DNA of 33,831 bases from Methanobacteriota archaeon (GTDB taxonomy: Archaea; Thermoplasmatota; Poseidoniia; Poseidoniales; Poseidoniaceae), in assembly GCA_018649825.1 (NCBI GenBank), contig JABIHC010000109.1:1-33831 (forward strand), in the 5' to 3' direction. Position 1 is the stretch's first letter; each line of letters starts with the position of its first letter. A program made the position numbers and the translations under genes. The notes under the pieces were generated by a model. The model was given only the letters and a program-made list of their open reading frames with translations. It was not told the origin of the DNA and ran no database searches. Below are positions 8,798-18,016 of the stretch, one piece after another.

Positions 8798-10951
8798 ATG
8801 GGCGGAGATGAAGACTTAGAAATCAACTCCGGCAAAGCGCCCGACGAAGACGACTTTACTGAAGAAAAGGGCAACTCCGAGAAAAATGCAATTGAGGAAA
8901 AGCGAACACGTATTGACAAGGAATTGGGTGCTATTCGCCGCCGGCGAACCAGTGATAGTGGACGTAGATTCCCCTCGGGAATTGAAGACTGGGTTCTGCT
9001 TTCTGGAATTGGCTATGGTATCTTATATTTCCTCACCGTCTTTTCATTATCAACTGGAGTAATAGGCGATAACATTTCCGAATCGACTTGGGTTGATCAG
9101 AAAATGTCAGAAACTCCTTTGGATATTGCTGAAGAAGTTTGTGAAGACAAAGCCGATTCACCATGGATTCACATATATTTGGATAATAACGCATTGGCAA
9201 TACGAATGAGAGGGCAGAATTTGCCAAATGGGGACCCGATAATTAACTGGACTTTGGTTGATGGTGAAACTGAATTATTTCTAAATACTGGAGAAACTTT
9301 TGCTGACCAAACTTTCTTTGACTTTGGCGACAATGCATCAGATATATACAAAGTATATGTACGAATAGATGTTTATGAAAACATTCCATCTGACCAAAAT
9401 CTCAGCAATACCACTCTTGTTGAATCGATTTCTGATTTCCTTGATTTTGAAATTGTTGTAGAGGAAAATAGTTGGAGTTTCTTACCCTGGGTTGATTCAG
9501 AAATAAAAAAAGAAGCGAAGATGACCGATAGTGGTCCACGCCCTTGCTGGTCAAACCAAGACCTTGGAAATTGGGGCATTGGTCTAATGCTAGCCGAATT
9601 AGGTGGTGGACGAGAAACTGCAATGCTCACAGGGGGCGCTGCCGGAGTTCCAGCATGGTGGATGGCTTTCGTATCCCTTTCTCTATCTGTATTTTCTTTG
9701 TTTTTACTTTATCCGGTTATGTACAAAGTGTATCACCAAGATGCCGACGACATGCTTAGTCACGACCATATTAAACGAGTAGTACGCAATTCAATTCAAG
9801 ATTCAACCGAAGCGCTTGGAATAAAAGTAAGGTGGTCAGACTATAGGTATATAGAACGCGATTTATCGATTGATATTTTAATACCGTATGAAAATACCGA
9901 ATCAACCCTAATTGCAGGAAGTGAAATCCGTCATGAAATTCTAAGGACTCTACTCAGTGAATTGGCAATATTTAGGGTATTCAAGCCAATACAACTTACG
10001 GTAAAAACCGTAGGGGAAACTGCAGCAATTGACTTTGAAACCGGCATCGGAATGGGTGTAGAGGATATGTCAAACCGTGAAACAAATGAAACTGGGGTCG
10101 GCGTTGGACATGTGATTAACGATTATTCTTCCTTCTTCCGCGACCTACATGTGCTTTCGAGAGTAGAAGATGATGTCAAGAAGCATCTGGAAGTTTTCTT
10201 TAAGGGAAGGAAGGACATCGAAATGCGCATGGCAACAGTTACCAATGATGACAAGATGATCTTCGTATCCGTACTATATAGGCCAACTACAAGATTACCA
10301 TTCTTTAGATTCAAAAAGCCTAATGAAGATATTAGAAATGCAATAAATGACCATCTAACTCGCCAATTAGAAGATATTATTGGAGAAAGAGATTTACACA
10401 TTAGAGCCAGAAATCAAATTTCAACTCTTGCAGATAAATCCGAAGTTGGAAGACTTGAACAGAAATCTGTTGATTCGGATAGAATTGTGGCTGTTGCCAA
10501 GCAGGAAGGTTTTGCAGGCAGAATGTTGCAAACAAAATTATTTGGCGACATATTGTCCACGGTAGAATACACCGCTAACGAAAAACGTGACTTCATCAAT
10601 AGATGGGGGTTCTGGGGACTAATTGGCTTTGTATGGATTCCATTCATGGCATCGGGTGTACTTGTTGGGGCTATGCTGGGTCTATTGTCGCGAATGAAAT
10701 TCTTACGCGTATTGTGGGCATGCCTACTCGGAGGATCTGCCGCTTCAATCACATGGGCCTATACTGCTGAAGGTATTGTTACTGTTATGCACAAATACAA
10801 ACTTGAAATTTTGATTCCTATTGCAATTGCAGTTTTCATTGGCATGGCGATTCTTCACATGCGCTCAACTAAAGCAAGACGCCAAGCCGAATTATTTGAG
10901 GATGAATTATTTACAATATTCCATGACGATGTTGAAGGAAGTGGCGAGTAA
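8798..10951 (+). CDS. Multi-pass membrane protein of unknown function with acidic cytosolic N-terminus and large soluble domain
   Basis: 717 aa; helices WVLLSGIGYGILYFLTVFSL, WWMAFVSLSLSVFSLFLLY and three C-terminal helices; no family recognised. Confidence 0.85.
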   Translation: MGGDEDLEINSGKAPDEDDFTEEKGNSEKNAIEEKRTRIDKELGAIRRRRTSDSGRRFPSGIEDWVLLSGIGYGILYFLTVFSLSTGVIGDNISESTWVDQKMSETPLDIAEEVCEDKADSPWIHIYLDNNALAIRMRGQNLPNGDPIINWTLVDGETELFLNTGETFADQTFFDFGDNASDIYKVYVRIDVYENIPSDQNLSNTTLVESISDFLDFEIVVEENSWSFLPWVDSEIKKEAKMTDSGPRPCWSNQDLGNWGIGLMLAELGGGRETAMLTGGAAGVPAWWMAFVSLSLSVFSLFLLYPVMYKVYHQDADDMLSHDHIKRVVRNSIQDSTEALGIKVRWSDYRYIERDLSIDILIPYENTESTLIAGSEIRHEILRTLLSELAIFRVFKPIQLTVKTVGETAAIDFETGIGMGVEDMSNRETNETGVGVGHVINDYSSFFRDLHVLSRVEDDVKKHLEVFFKGRKDIEMRMATVTNDDKMIFVSVLYRPTTRLPFFRFKKPNEDIRNAINDHLTRQLEDIIGERDLHIRARNQISTLADKSEVGRLEQKSVDSDRIVAVAKQEGFAGRMLQTKLFGDILSTVEYTANEKRDFINRWGFWGLIGFVWIPFMASGVLVGAMLGLLSRMKFLRVLWACLLGGSAASITWAYTAEGIVTVMHKYKLEILIPIAIAVFIGMAILHMRSTKARRQAELFEDELFTIFHDDVEGSGE

Positions 10952-11025
10952 TACAACATTAGAGGAAATGTAGCACTCAGGAACCAAAGCGATAATGGCT
11001 CTTATTTACACAAGGGGGACATAGT

Positions 11026-11607
11026 TTGGGGCAATGGCAATTAACAGGAGGGGTGTCTGAATCAATTGGAGATAGCGCACTCTTTGGAATTATCACGGTA
11101 AGTGATAGAGCCAGCAAGGGTGAGTATGAAGATGAAGGTGGACCGGCTATTCTCGGTTTTTTTGCTGAAGCAATTAACTCCCCATGGCAAGCACATTACC
11201 GATGTGTGCCCGATGAAATTTCTACAATCAAAGCAGCAATAATTGAATTGGCTGATGAAGTAGGTTGTTGCGTAATTGTCACAACAGGTGGCACAGGACC
11301 TGCTATTCGCGATGTAACTCCTGAGGCAACAGAGGCGGTTTGTGAACGGATATTACCGGGCTTTGGCGAGCAAATGCGAGCAATTTCGCTTAAGTTTGTA
11401 CCAACTGCAATTCTATCTCGCCAAATTGGAGGGACAAGAGGTAAGAGTATTATTTTCAATTTGCCAGGCCGGCCAAAGGCGATTCGTGAAACAATAGATG
11501 AATTATGGCGGGCAGTTCCCTATGGAGTTGACCTTCTTGGCGGACCGTACATTGACTGCAATCCACAAATTTGTGATGCCTTTAGGCCGAAATCTGCTCG
11601 TCGTTGA
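11026..11607 (+). CDS. mog: Molybdopterin adenylyltransferase / MogA-type protein
   Basis: GIITVSDRASKGEYEDEGGPAI, VIVTTGGTGPAIRDVTPEAT, PGFGEQMRAISLKFVPTAILSRQIG, NLPGRPKAIRE, LLGGPYIDCNPQICDAFRPKSARR. Confidence 0.92.
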   Translation: MGQWQLTGGVSESIGDSALFGIITVSDRASKGEYEDEGGPAILGFFAEAINSPWQAHYRCVPDEISTIKAAIIELADEVGCCVIVTTGGTGPAIRDVTPEATEAVCERILPGFGEQMRAISLKFVPTAILSRQIGGTRGKSIIFNLPGRPKAIRETIDELWRAVPYGVDLLGGPYIDCNPQICDAFRPKSARR

Positions 11608-11828
11608 ACTCAGATATCTAGTATATTCTTTGAAGGAATCTATTTGTGTATTTTGGACCAAATCAAAGATTGTTTGTTGAGGCTTTGGCAAACCGACAAT
11701 ACTTTGTCTGTTCTGAATAGAAGGGGTAGTTGTAGGTGGGAGAAAAGAGGAAGCCATTGTTGGTTTTATCTTACTGCCGAATGTAAGGTTCAAGGGCGTC
11801 CGACTCAGCCAAAGGAATGAGGGGTACA

Positions 11829-13277
11829 ATGCGGCGCGGCTCAATACTAATCCTTGGTGCTACCATTGTCGGCCCCAACAGTACTGCAATCGGCGATTGT
11901 CGGATTGAAAATGGAGTTATTACTGAAGTCAAATATGGCGAAGAATTAACTGCAGAAGAGGGAGAATATGTTGTCAATGCACAAGGACTCCACTTGATTC
12001 CTGGCTGCATAGACCCACAAGTACACTTTAGAGAACCGGGGCATCCCGAAAAAGAGGACCTTGGCTCTGGTTCAAAAGCAGCAGCTGCAGGCGGAATCAC
12101 CGGCTTTTTAGATATGCCAAACAACAAACCAAGTGTAACTACTCTCAGCGCCATGCAGAAGAAATTAGATAGCGCAGCAAACACCTGTGTAACCAATTAT
12201 GGATTTTTCATTGGAGCCACAAAGGAGAACCTCGGCGACCTACAAGAAGCAGTAGGAACTCCAGAAGCACCTCACGCAATCCCTGGAATTTGTGGAATAA
12301 AAATATTCATGGGCTCCTCAACAGGAAATTTACTTGTGGATACCGATGAGGCTCTCGCTAATATTTTTGCTAATACTGCTGGATTGATAGCGGTTCATGC
12401 AGAAGATGAAGAACGATTAAATGAGCGTTGGCCACTTTTTGAATTTCGCACAGATATTGAAGCTCATGCTGAATGGCGTGATGACCGAACCGCATTACTG
12501 GCTACTCAAAGGTCAGTAAATATGGCGGTAAAATATGGCCATAGACTGCACATTTTGCATCTAACATCAGGCTTGGAGAGCACTTGGTTGAAAGGAAGAA
12601 CTGCCTTGCCAAAGAGTGGTGATGCAGATGATTCTGAAAGTACTGAGGGGGAGGACGAGGGGCGTGTAAGTCTAATAACCACAGAAACTTTACCTCAACA
12701 TCTTACCTTTGCTGAAGAAGATGTTCATACTGAAGATGTTAGACTAAAGATGAACCCCCCAATTCGCAGTGCAGATGATAGGGATTTGTTATGGCAAGGT
12801 CTGCGAGATGGTACAATTCAGTGCATTGCAACCGATCATGCACCACATACCTTAGAAAGTAAATCCTTGGGCTTTCCAAAGGCTCCTTCTGGAATGCCAG
12901 GTGTAGAAACATCGCTTGCAGTCATGCTGAATCATGTTAATTCTGGTAATTGCTCCTTACAGGATGTAGTTAATTGGATGTCAACAAATGTTGCTGCCTG
13001 TTATGGAATGGAAGGTAAAGGAGTTATTGCTGAAGGAATGGATGGCGACGTAGTTCTTGTTGATTTATCTATGCAAATTGAAGTAAAAGACGAAAATAGT
13101 TGGACGCGAGTTGGTTGGAATCCATTCCGAGGACGTAGCCTATCCGGCTGGCCGGTATTGACAATTGTCGCCGGCATACCAGTGTTTGAGAGAACTGATG
13201 CGACCGGCCCAAAGGGTAGATTATTGGTCAAAGGCGGAGAAGTCGGTGAAGCGATAATAATGAGTCCTTGGAAATAG
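11829..13277 (+). CDS. pyrC: Dihydroorotase (amidohydrolase superfamily)
   Basis: LIPGCIDPQVHFREPGHPEKEDLGSGSKAAAAGGITGFLDMPNNKPS (metal HxH and carboxylated-Lys type region), IHVILHL-like HRLHILHLTS, CIATDHAPHTLESK; ORF track start 11817, second ATG at 11829 preceded by GAGGGG. Confidence 0.88.
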   Translation: MRRGSILILGATIVGPNSTAIGDCRIENGVITEVKYGEELTAEEGEYVVNAQGLHLIPGCIDPQVHFREPGHPEKEDLGSGSKAAAAGGITGFLDMPNNKPSVTTLSAMQKKLDSAANTCVTNYGFFIGATKENLGDLQEAVGTPEAPHAIPGICGIKIFMGSSTGNLLVDTDEALANIFANTAGLIAVHAEDEERLNERWPLFEFRTDIEAHAEWRDDRTALLATQRSVNMAVKYGHRLHILHLTSGLESTWLKGRTALPKSGDADDSESTEGEDEGRVSLITTETLPQHLTFAEEDVHTEDVRLKMNPPIRSADDRDLLWQGLRDGTIQCIATDHAPHTLESKSLGFPKAPSGMPGVETSLAVMLNHVNSGNCSLQDVVNWMSTNVAACYGMEGKGVIAEGMDGDVVLVDLSMQIEVKDENSWTRVGWNPFRGRSLSGWPVLTIVAGIPVFERTDATGPKGRLLVKGGEVGEAIIMSPWK

Positions 13278-13319
13278 TTCCCACAAAACACAACTCGTAA
13301 TTATTCAATGCCAAATTAA

Positions 13320-14876
13320 TTATAAATCATAAATTTGAGAATACTTTGTCTCAATATAATTCAAGAAGGCTTCGGGCGAAGGGAGTTTACCGGTGGCCCG
13401 TTCAATCAATTCACTCGGGTCATACATCATTCCGTGTTGATGAATCTCATTTCTTAACCAATCGAGTATTGCCGACCAATCTCCTGAAGATACCAATGTA
13501 TCTATGGAACCGAGGTCATCTGACATTTTATTGAGCAATTGAGCAGCATATAAATTGCCCAAAGTATAGGTTGGAAAATAACCAAAGGCAGCCATCGACC
13601 AATGCACATCTTGTAAACAACCGTGAGCGTCATCAGGAACTTCAAGGCCGAACCATTGAGCAAATAATTTATTCCACACTCGTGGTATTTCCTCAACCGG
13701 TAAATCATTATCAAAAATTTGCTTTTCGACTTCATAACGCAACATGACATGGAGATTATATGTTACTTCATCGGCTTCAACGCGGATAAACGAAGGTTCA
13801 ACATGGTTTGCAATACGATTCATATCAGCAGGAGTCAACTCCAAGGGCAAGTCGGGGAAATGATTGCGGAAATCATCCAAAACAACAGACCAAAATGAAG
13901 CGGTTCGGCCAATTTGGTTCTCCCATAATCGGCTCTGAGATTCGTGCACCCCCAAAGAAATCGCATTTGCCCGAGGAGTCAAAGTATGTATTTCGGGAAG
14001 ACCTTGCTCATACAAAGCATGGCCGGTTTCATGCAATACTGCATAGAGGCAAGAAAAAGGATCATGCAAGTCATAGCGGGTAGTAAATCGAGTATCGCCA
14101 GCCCATAAACCGGCAGAAAAAGGGTGGGTTGAGGGGTCCATTCGACCAGCTTCAAAATCAAAACCGGTGAGTTTGCTTACGTTGGTGCAAAAAGACTCTT
14201 GTGCAGAAATTGCGAATTTCATTCCTTCGGGTAGAGAAGGACTTGGATTATCCTTACTGGCATTTACTATTTTCTCTAACAGGGGGACGAGGCGCTGGCG
14301 GAGCCCGGCAAATAATGGGTCGTAATCAGCCATAGTCATTCCTATTTCATATTCATCAAGCAAAATATCATATGTTGCGTTTTCTCCACCCAAATACTTC
14401 ATTTTTTGCTTGGTCAAACCTATAATTTTTCCAAGCACTGGGGCGAACAAGGAGAAATCAGATTCTGCCCGAGCCTGCTGCCAGATTTGCATTGCTTCGG
14501 ATTGAGTTCTTGTTAATTCGGTGACAAGGTCAGCAGGCAATTTACTCGCTTGGTCAACACTACGACGCATTCTTCTAACATTGCAAGCCAAATCGGGATT
14601 CTTCTTTGAAATGCTATCAAGGCGGCTTTCAAGTTCCGATAAGCAGCGCTCTAATGCGGGATCTGTAATGTGGCGATGTGATTCACTTGCAAGCCAAGCG
14701 AGAGTTTCACCACGGCTTTTTGCACCTTTTGGCGGCATCAAAGTTTCTTGATCCCAACCCAAGTGACCAGCAATTGAATTAATTCGTTGCCAAACTTTCA
14801 CTCGCTCAATAAACTCAGTCGCACAATCATCGCCCATATCTAACGGGGAGCGGGAGGATTGCTTGAATATGCTCAT
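13320..14876 (-). CDS. M32 family metallocarboxypeptidase (carboxypeptidase Taq)
   Basis: HETGHALYEQGLP (HExxH), HESQSRLWENQIGR, GHLGWDQETLMPPKGAKSRGE; ORF track starts at TTG 14900, ATG at 14876. Confidence 0.93.
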   Translation of the reverse strand: MSIFKQSSRSPLDMGDDCATEFIERVKVWQRINSIAGHLGWDQETLMPPKGAKSRGETLAWLASESHRHITDPALERCLSELESRLDSISKKNPDLACNVRRMRRSVDQASKLPADLVTELTRTQSEAMQIWQQARAESDFSLFAPVLGKIIGLTKQKMKYLGGENATYDILLDEYEIGMTMADYDPLFAGLRQRLVPLLEKIVNASKDNPSPSLPEGMKFAISAQESFCTNVSKLTGFDFEAGRMDPSTHPFSAGLWAGDTRFTTRYDLHDPFSCLYAVLHETGHALYEQGLPEIHTLTPRANAISLGVHESQSRLWENQIGRTASFWSVVLDDFRNHFPDLPLELTPADMNRIANHVEPSFIRVEADEVTYNLHVMLRYEVEKQIFDNDLPVEEIPRVWNKLFAQWFGLEVPDDAHGCLQDVHWSMAAFGYFPTYTLGNLYAAQLLNKMSDDLGSIDTLVSSGDWSAILDWLRNEIHQHGMMYDPSELIERATGKLPSPEAFLNYIETKYSQIYDL

Positions 14877-15035
14877 CAATAGTGAAGGACAATGCGGCAA
14901 AAATTTTTGCCGAATTGAATGAGTAATTGAAAATAAAAATATCCGTTTCCCCTATTCTTCTATCACCAAAATCCATTTGGGCAAATGAACCATATTTGGC
15001 GAACCCTTCAAGGCGGTTGACGGTATCGGTGCATC

Positions 15036-16211
15036 ATGGTCCGGAAAAAGTCGCCGGATACTGTCGCCAAATCGTCCGATGACGAGGATATTGAAAAACT
15101 CAATGACGATGAAATAGTGGACAAAAGCGACGGTGAAAGCCAAGGCGATGAAAATCATGTTGGCGTGGAAGATAGCGGCTACAATGAAAAGGGTGACGAT
15201 ATCTCTGAAGAAGAACCAAAACCGGAAATGACCGCTGAAGAACGAGAAAGCGCTATGAAAGAAAGTGCGAAAATGGTTGTTGATACATGTATGGATATTT
15301 ACCGACATGAAAATGTATTGATTATTGCTGACCCTTCAACTTCTGACATTGGTGAAGCGCTATATTCAGCAGCAAGTAGTGTTAGCGAACGGGTTTTGAT
15401 GGTTATTATGCCTAAGGGCAAACACCATGGTGACGACCCTCCTCCTCCAGTAGCAAGTTTGATGCGGCAGCAAGATGTAATATTGGCACCAACTAAGTAC
15501 TCCATCACCCATACAAAAGCAAGACTTGATGCAACGCGTTCCAAAGCAAGAATTGCGACCATGCCAGGTATGACCATTGAAATGTTTACTGAAGGCGGTA
15601 TGCGTGCAGATTTTGCCGATATAAAAGCACAAATTACAGAAGTTTTTGGAATACTAAGGCGTAAAAGAAGAGTACAAGTAACTACTCCCGCTGGAACTAA
15701 TGTTAGTTTTGATGTGTTTTGGCGAGAATGGAATCTCGACGATAGTGGGATTTGCAATCGCCCCGGAATGGTCACGAACCTTCCGGCAGGAAAAATATTT
15801 TGTCCTCCAAAAGAAGGTAACATGGAGGGAGTCATTGTTATTGATGGGGCATGGGATGCCGACCTTGTCAATGAAGAAATTACCCTTGAAATTGAGAATG
15901 GCGTCGTAGTTGATGTAACCGGTGGCTCGGAGGCAGCACAAATTAGACATGCATTTAGGGAAGCGGCTGCCCGACTAAAACCAAAGAACCGCGAGGCTAT
16001 TTGGAATGTTGCTGAATTTGGAATAGGTATGAATCGAGCAGCAAGATTACTCGGCAATATTTTGGAGGATGAGAAAGTTCTCGGCACATGTTATTTCACT
16101 ATTGGAGCATTAGGTGTGGGCCAAAGCACGAACATAGTAGGTGTCCTAAAAAATCCAACAATTAGAATCGATGGTCATGATATTGTGATTGACGGAAACC
16201 TCACAGTATAA
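15036..16211 (+). CDS. M29-like aminopeptidase (leucyl aminopeptidase / NicX-like fold) with acidic N-terminal extension
   Basis: NLPAGKIFCPPKEGNMEGVIVIDG, NVAEFGIGMNRAARLLGNILEDEKVLGTCYFTIG, KNPTIRIDGHDIVIDG; about 70-aa acidic N-terminus. Confidence 0.75.
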   Translation: MVRKKSPDTVAKSSDDEDIEKLNDDEIVDKSDGESQGDENHVGVEDSGYNEKGDDISEEEPKPEMTAEERESAMKESAKMVVDTCMDIYRHENVLIIADPSTSDIGEALYSAASSVSERVLMVIMPKGKHHGDDPPPPVASLMRQQDVILAPTKYSITHTKARLDATRSKARIATMPGMTIEMFTEGGMRADFADIKAQITEVFGILRRKRRVQVTTPAGTNVSFDVFWREWNLDDSGICNRPGMVTNLPAGKIFCPPKEGNMEGVIVIDGAWDADLVNEEITLEIENGVVVDVTGGSEAAQIRHAFREAAARLKPKNREAIWNVAEFGIGMNRAARLLGNILEDEKVLGTCYFTIGALGVGQSTNIVGVLKNPTIRIDGHDIVIDGNLTV

Positions 16212-16296
16212 GCACGCAAATTCTTGCTATTTTTCGCAAAATACGAAGAGTAATTACAAAAAGAAATGCGCATGCATATTCCCAAAATTGTTGATT

Positions 16297-17946
16297 TCAT
16301 GCTTGTGAAGAACCACATATTGGGCAATGTCGCCAATATGGGTCAAGTCCAATTTTGCACCCTCTACAATGAATGCCACTACGAATTACTGGTTCAACAG
16401 TTGAATTAGTACTGTCACCTTGCTGCACATTAGAATATTGATTTCCTTTTCCTCCCGATTGGCCTTGAGATAAGGTGCTTAAGTTTCCAATTGGTTTTCG
16501 CACAGGAGTAGGAGCGACAGGCTTGGGCAAAGAGGGTTGGGTGGAAGATGGCGCTGATGTTGGTTCGGCAACATCAGAAGGTGTTGTAGAAACTGCGGGT
16601 TTTTCATCAATTGATGATTCTTTGATGATGTCCTCGGGTTGGGCTAAATACTCAGGTAATGAAATAGTTCCATCTCCATCAGTATCGGTCGCAACAATCA
16701 TCTCCTTTGCTATTGCAACATCGCCAACAACATCAGTAATCTCAGGTTCATCTAAGTGTCCATCTTGATTTTTATCCACTGTAAGGAACGTCTGGATTTT
16801 TCCCGCCTGTTCTGCATGGATGGGCTCAGGCATAGACTCAACGGTTAGATCAACAGGGGAATGAATGGGCTCAACTGCGGGCTTGGGCTCGGGTTCTGGT
16901 TCAGGCTCTGGTTCAGGTTCTGGTTCGGGCTCTGGTTCAGGCTCTGGTTCGGGCTCTGGTTCAGGCTCTGGCATTAACTCCCCGCCAAATACACTACCGA
17001 ATGCATCTGCTGCTGCTGCATTCATTTGCCTACTGGTCATTGCATCAGTATCGGAAGATATTGAAGAAATAGGAAGTTCAACACTAGGAGCAGCAGATGA
17101 TGTTTGTTGCGGTTCTGATTCTTGGGGAGGAGGGGGGAGGGGAAGTGTATTTGACTCAGTTTGCTGAGTAGGGGGCTCTGTCGCAACAACCATTGCTGGG
17201 CTTGGGTTATGAATTTCTGGTGCTACTGGCTGAGTCGGTTGCACATTAGAAGAAGTTGTAGGTGCAGGAGTGGGAGCGGCAACAGAAGAAGGTGTTGGTT
17301 GGGAATTGGGCAGAGGGACACTTGGTTGGGCTCCGGCAGAAGTAGGGACTGCAGCGCCTGATGCAGATAGGTCTGGAATCGGTTGCGGCATTGTACCGGA
17401 AGAAGCAGAACTTATTTCGACTTGTAATTGGCTATTGATATTAATTAATGTAGGTACATTGGCACCTGCATTAGCCATTAGGGAGCCTATTTTTCTTACA
17501 TACGAAACTACCATCCCTGGGCCCGCTGTCATCTGAGCGATTGAAAATAACTTGAGTAAGGTCATCGCATCACATAATTCGTTTAACGAATCTTGTTCTG
17601 CGGCAGATAGAGGGCATGGTGAACCGGGATTACCTTGACTATCTTCTTGCCCTAGGAAAAGACGAAGTGGGTCTGAAAGAGCCGTTAATCCAAAATGACT
17701 GACCACTAAATAGTATATTTCTCCGCCTTCACAGTTCATTCTCTCACTGGCTGCTTCGAAATCAAACTCACCTTCACTAAGATGCAAATCGGCGGTCAAT
17801 TCAATAAAGGCTGCAAGGGCTGCATGCGGGTCCATTTGCCGCATTTCATGCAGAATATCACTACTTTTGATTACGCCGAAATAGGCAGCAGTATCATCAA
17901 CTTCAATCTCTTCAGGAAGGCTTGCTCCAACGGTTTCTGTGACCAT
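16297..17946 (-). CDS. Predicted cytosolic protein with EF-hands, (EP)n repeat and C-terminal zinc ribbon
   Basis: 549 aa; [13 protein letters not shown] and [16 protein letters not shown]-hand loops; (EP)n; [19 protein letters not shown]; no signal peptide or TM evident. Confidence 0.85.
   Translation of the reverse strand: MVTETVGASLPEEIEVDDTAAYFGVIKSSDILHEMRQMDPHAALAAFIELTADLHLSEGEFDFEAASERMNCEGGEIYYLVVSHFGLTALSDPLRLFLGQEDSQGNPGSPCPLSAAEQDSLNELCDAMTLLKLFSIAQMTAGPGMVVSYVRKIGSLMANAGANVPTLININSQLQVEISSASSGTMPQPIPDLSASGAAVPTSAGAQPSVPLPNSQPTPSSVAAPTPAPTTSSNVQPTQPVAPEIHNPSPAMVVATEPPTQQTESNTLPLPPPPQESEPQQTSSAAPSVELPISSISSDTDAMTSRQMNAAAADAFGSVFGGELMPEPEPEPEPEPEPEPEPEPEPEPEPEPEPKPAVEPIHSPVDLTVESMPEPIHAEQAGKIQTFLTVDKNQDGHLDEPEITDVVGDVAIAKEMIVATDTDGDGTISLPEYLAQPEDIIKESSIDEKPAVSTTPSDVAEPTSAPSSTQPSLPKPVAPTPVRKPIGNLSTLSQGQSGGKGNQYSNVQQGDSTNSTVEPVIRSGIHCRGCKIGLDPYWRHCPICGSSQA
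16874..16971 (-). repeat. Hexanucleotide tandem repeat encoding (Glu-Pro)n
   Basis: Repeated ggYtcWgg.../ggctctggttca units on + strand; translates to [13 protein letters not shown] on minus. Confidence 0.9.
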
Positions 17947-18016
17947 TATCTCTCCCTCCTCAAATGCTCCGGTATCACATTAGTTCTTCAATTCAATGCC
18001 TTCTATCCAACTCAAT

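Noticed and set aside
11503-11844. 113-aa minus-strand ORF covering the mog-pyrC intergenic region (from Met near 11757: MASSFLPPTTTPSIQNRQSIVGLPKPQQ...)
   Set aside because: Partly antisense to the conserved MogA C-terminus; no recognised family; kept only as unresolved possibility.
15299-16087. 262-aa minus-strand ORF
   Set aside because: Fully antisense to the M29-like aminopeptidase; composition looks like a shadow ORF.
16865-17167. (GS)n + strand ORF and possible CRISPR-like repeat
   Set aside because: It is the antisense of the (EP)n coding repeat; 6-nt period, no spacers, so not CRISPR.
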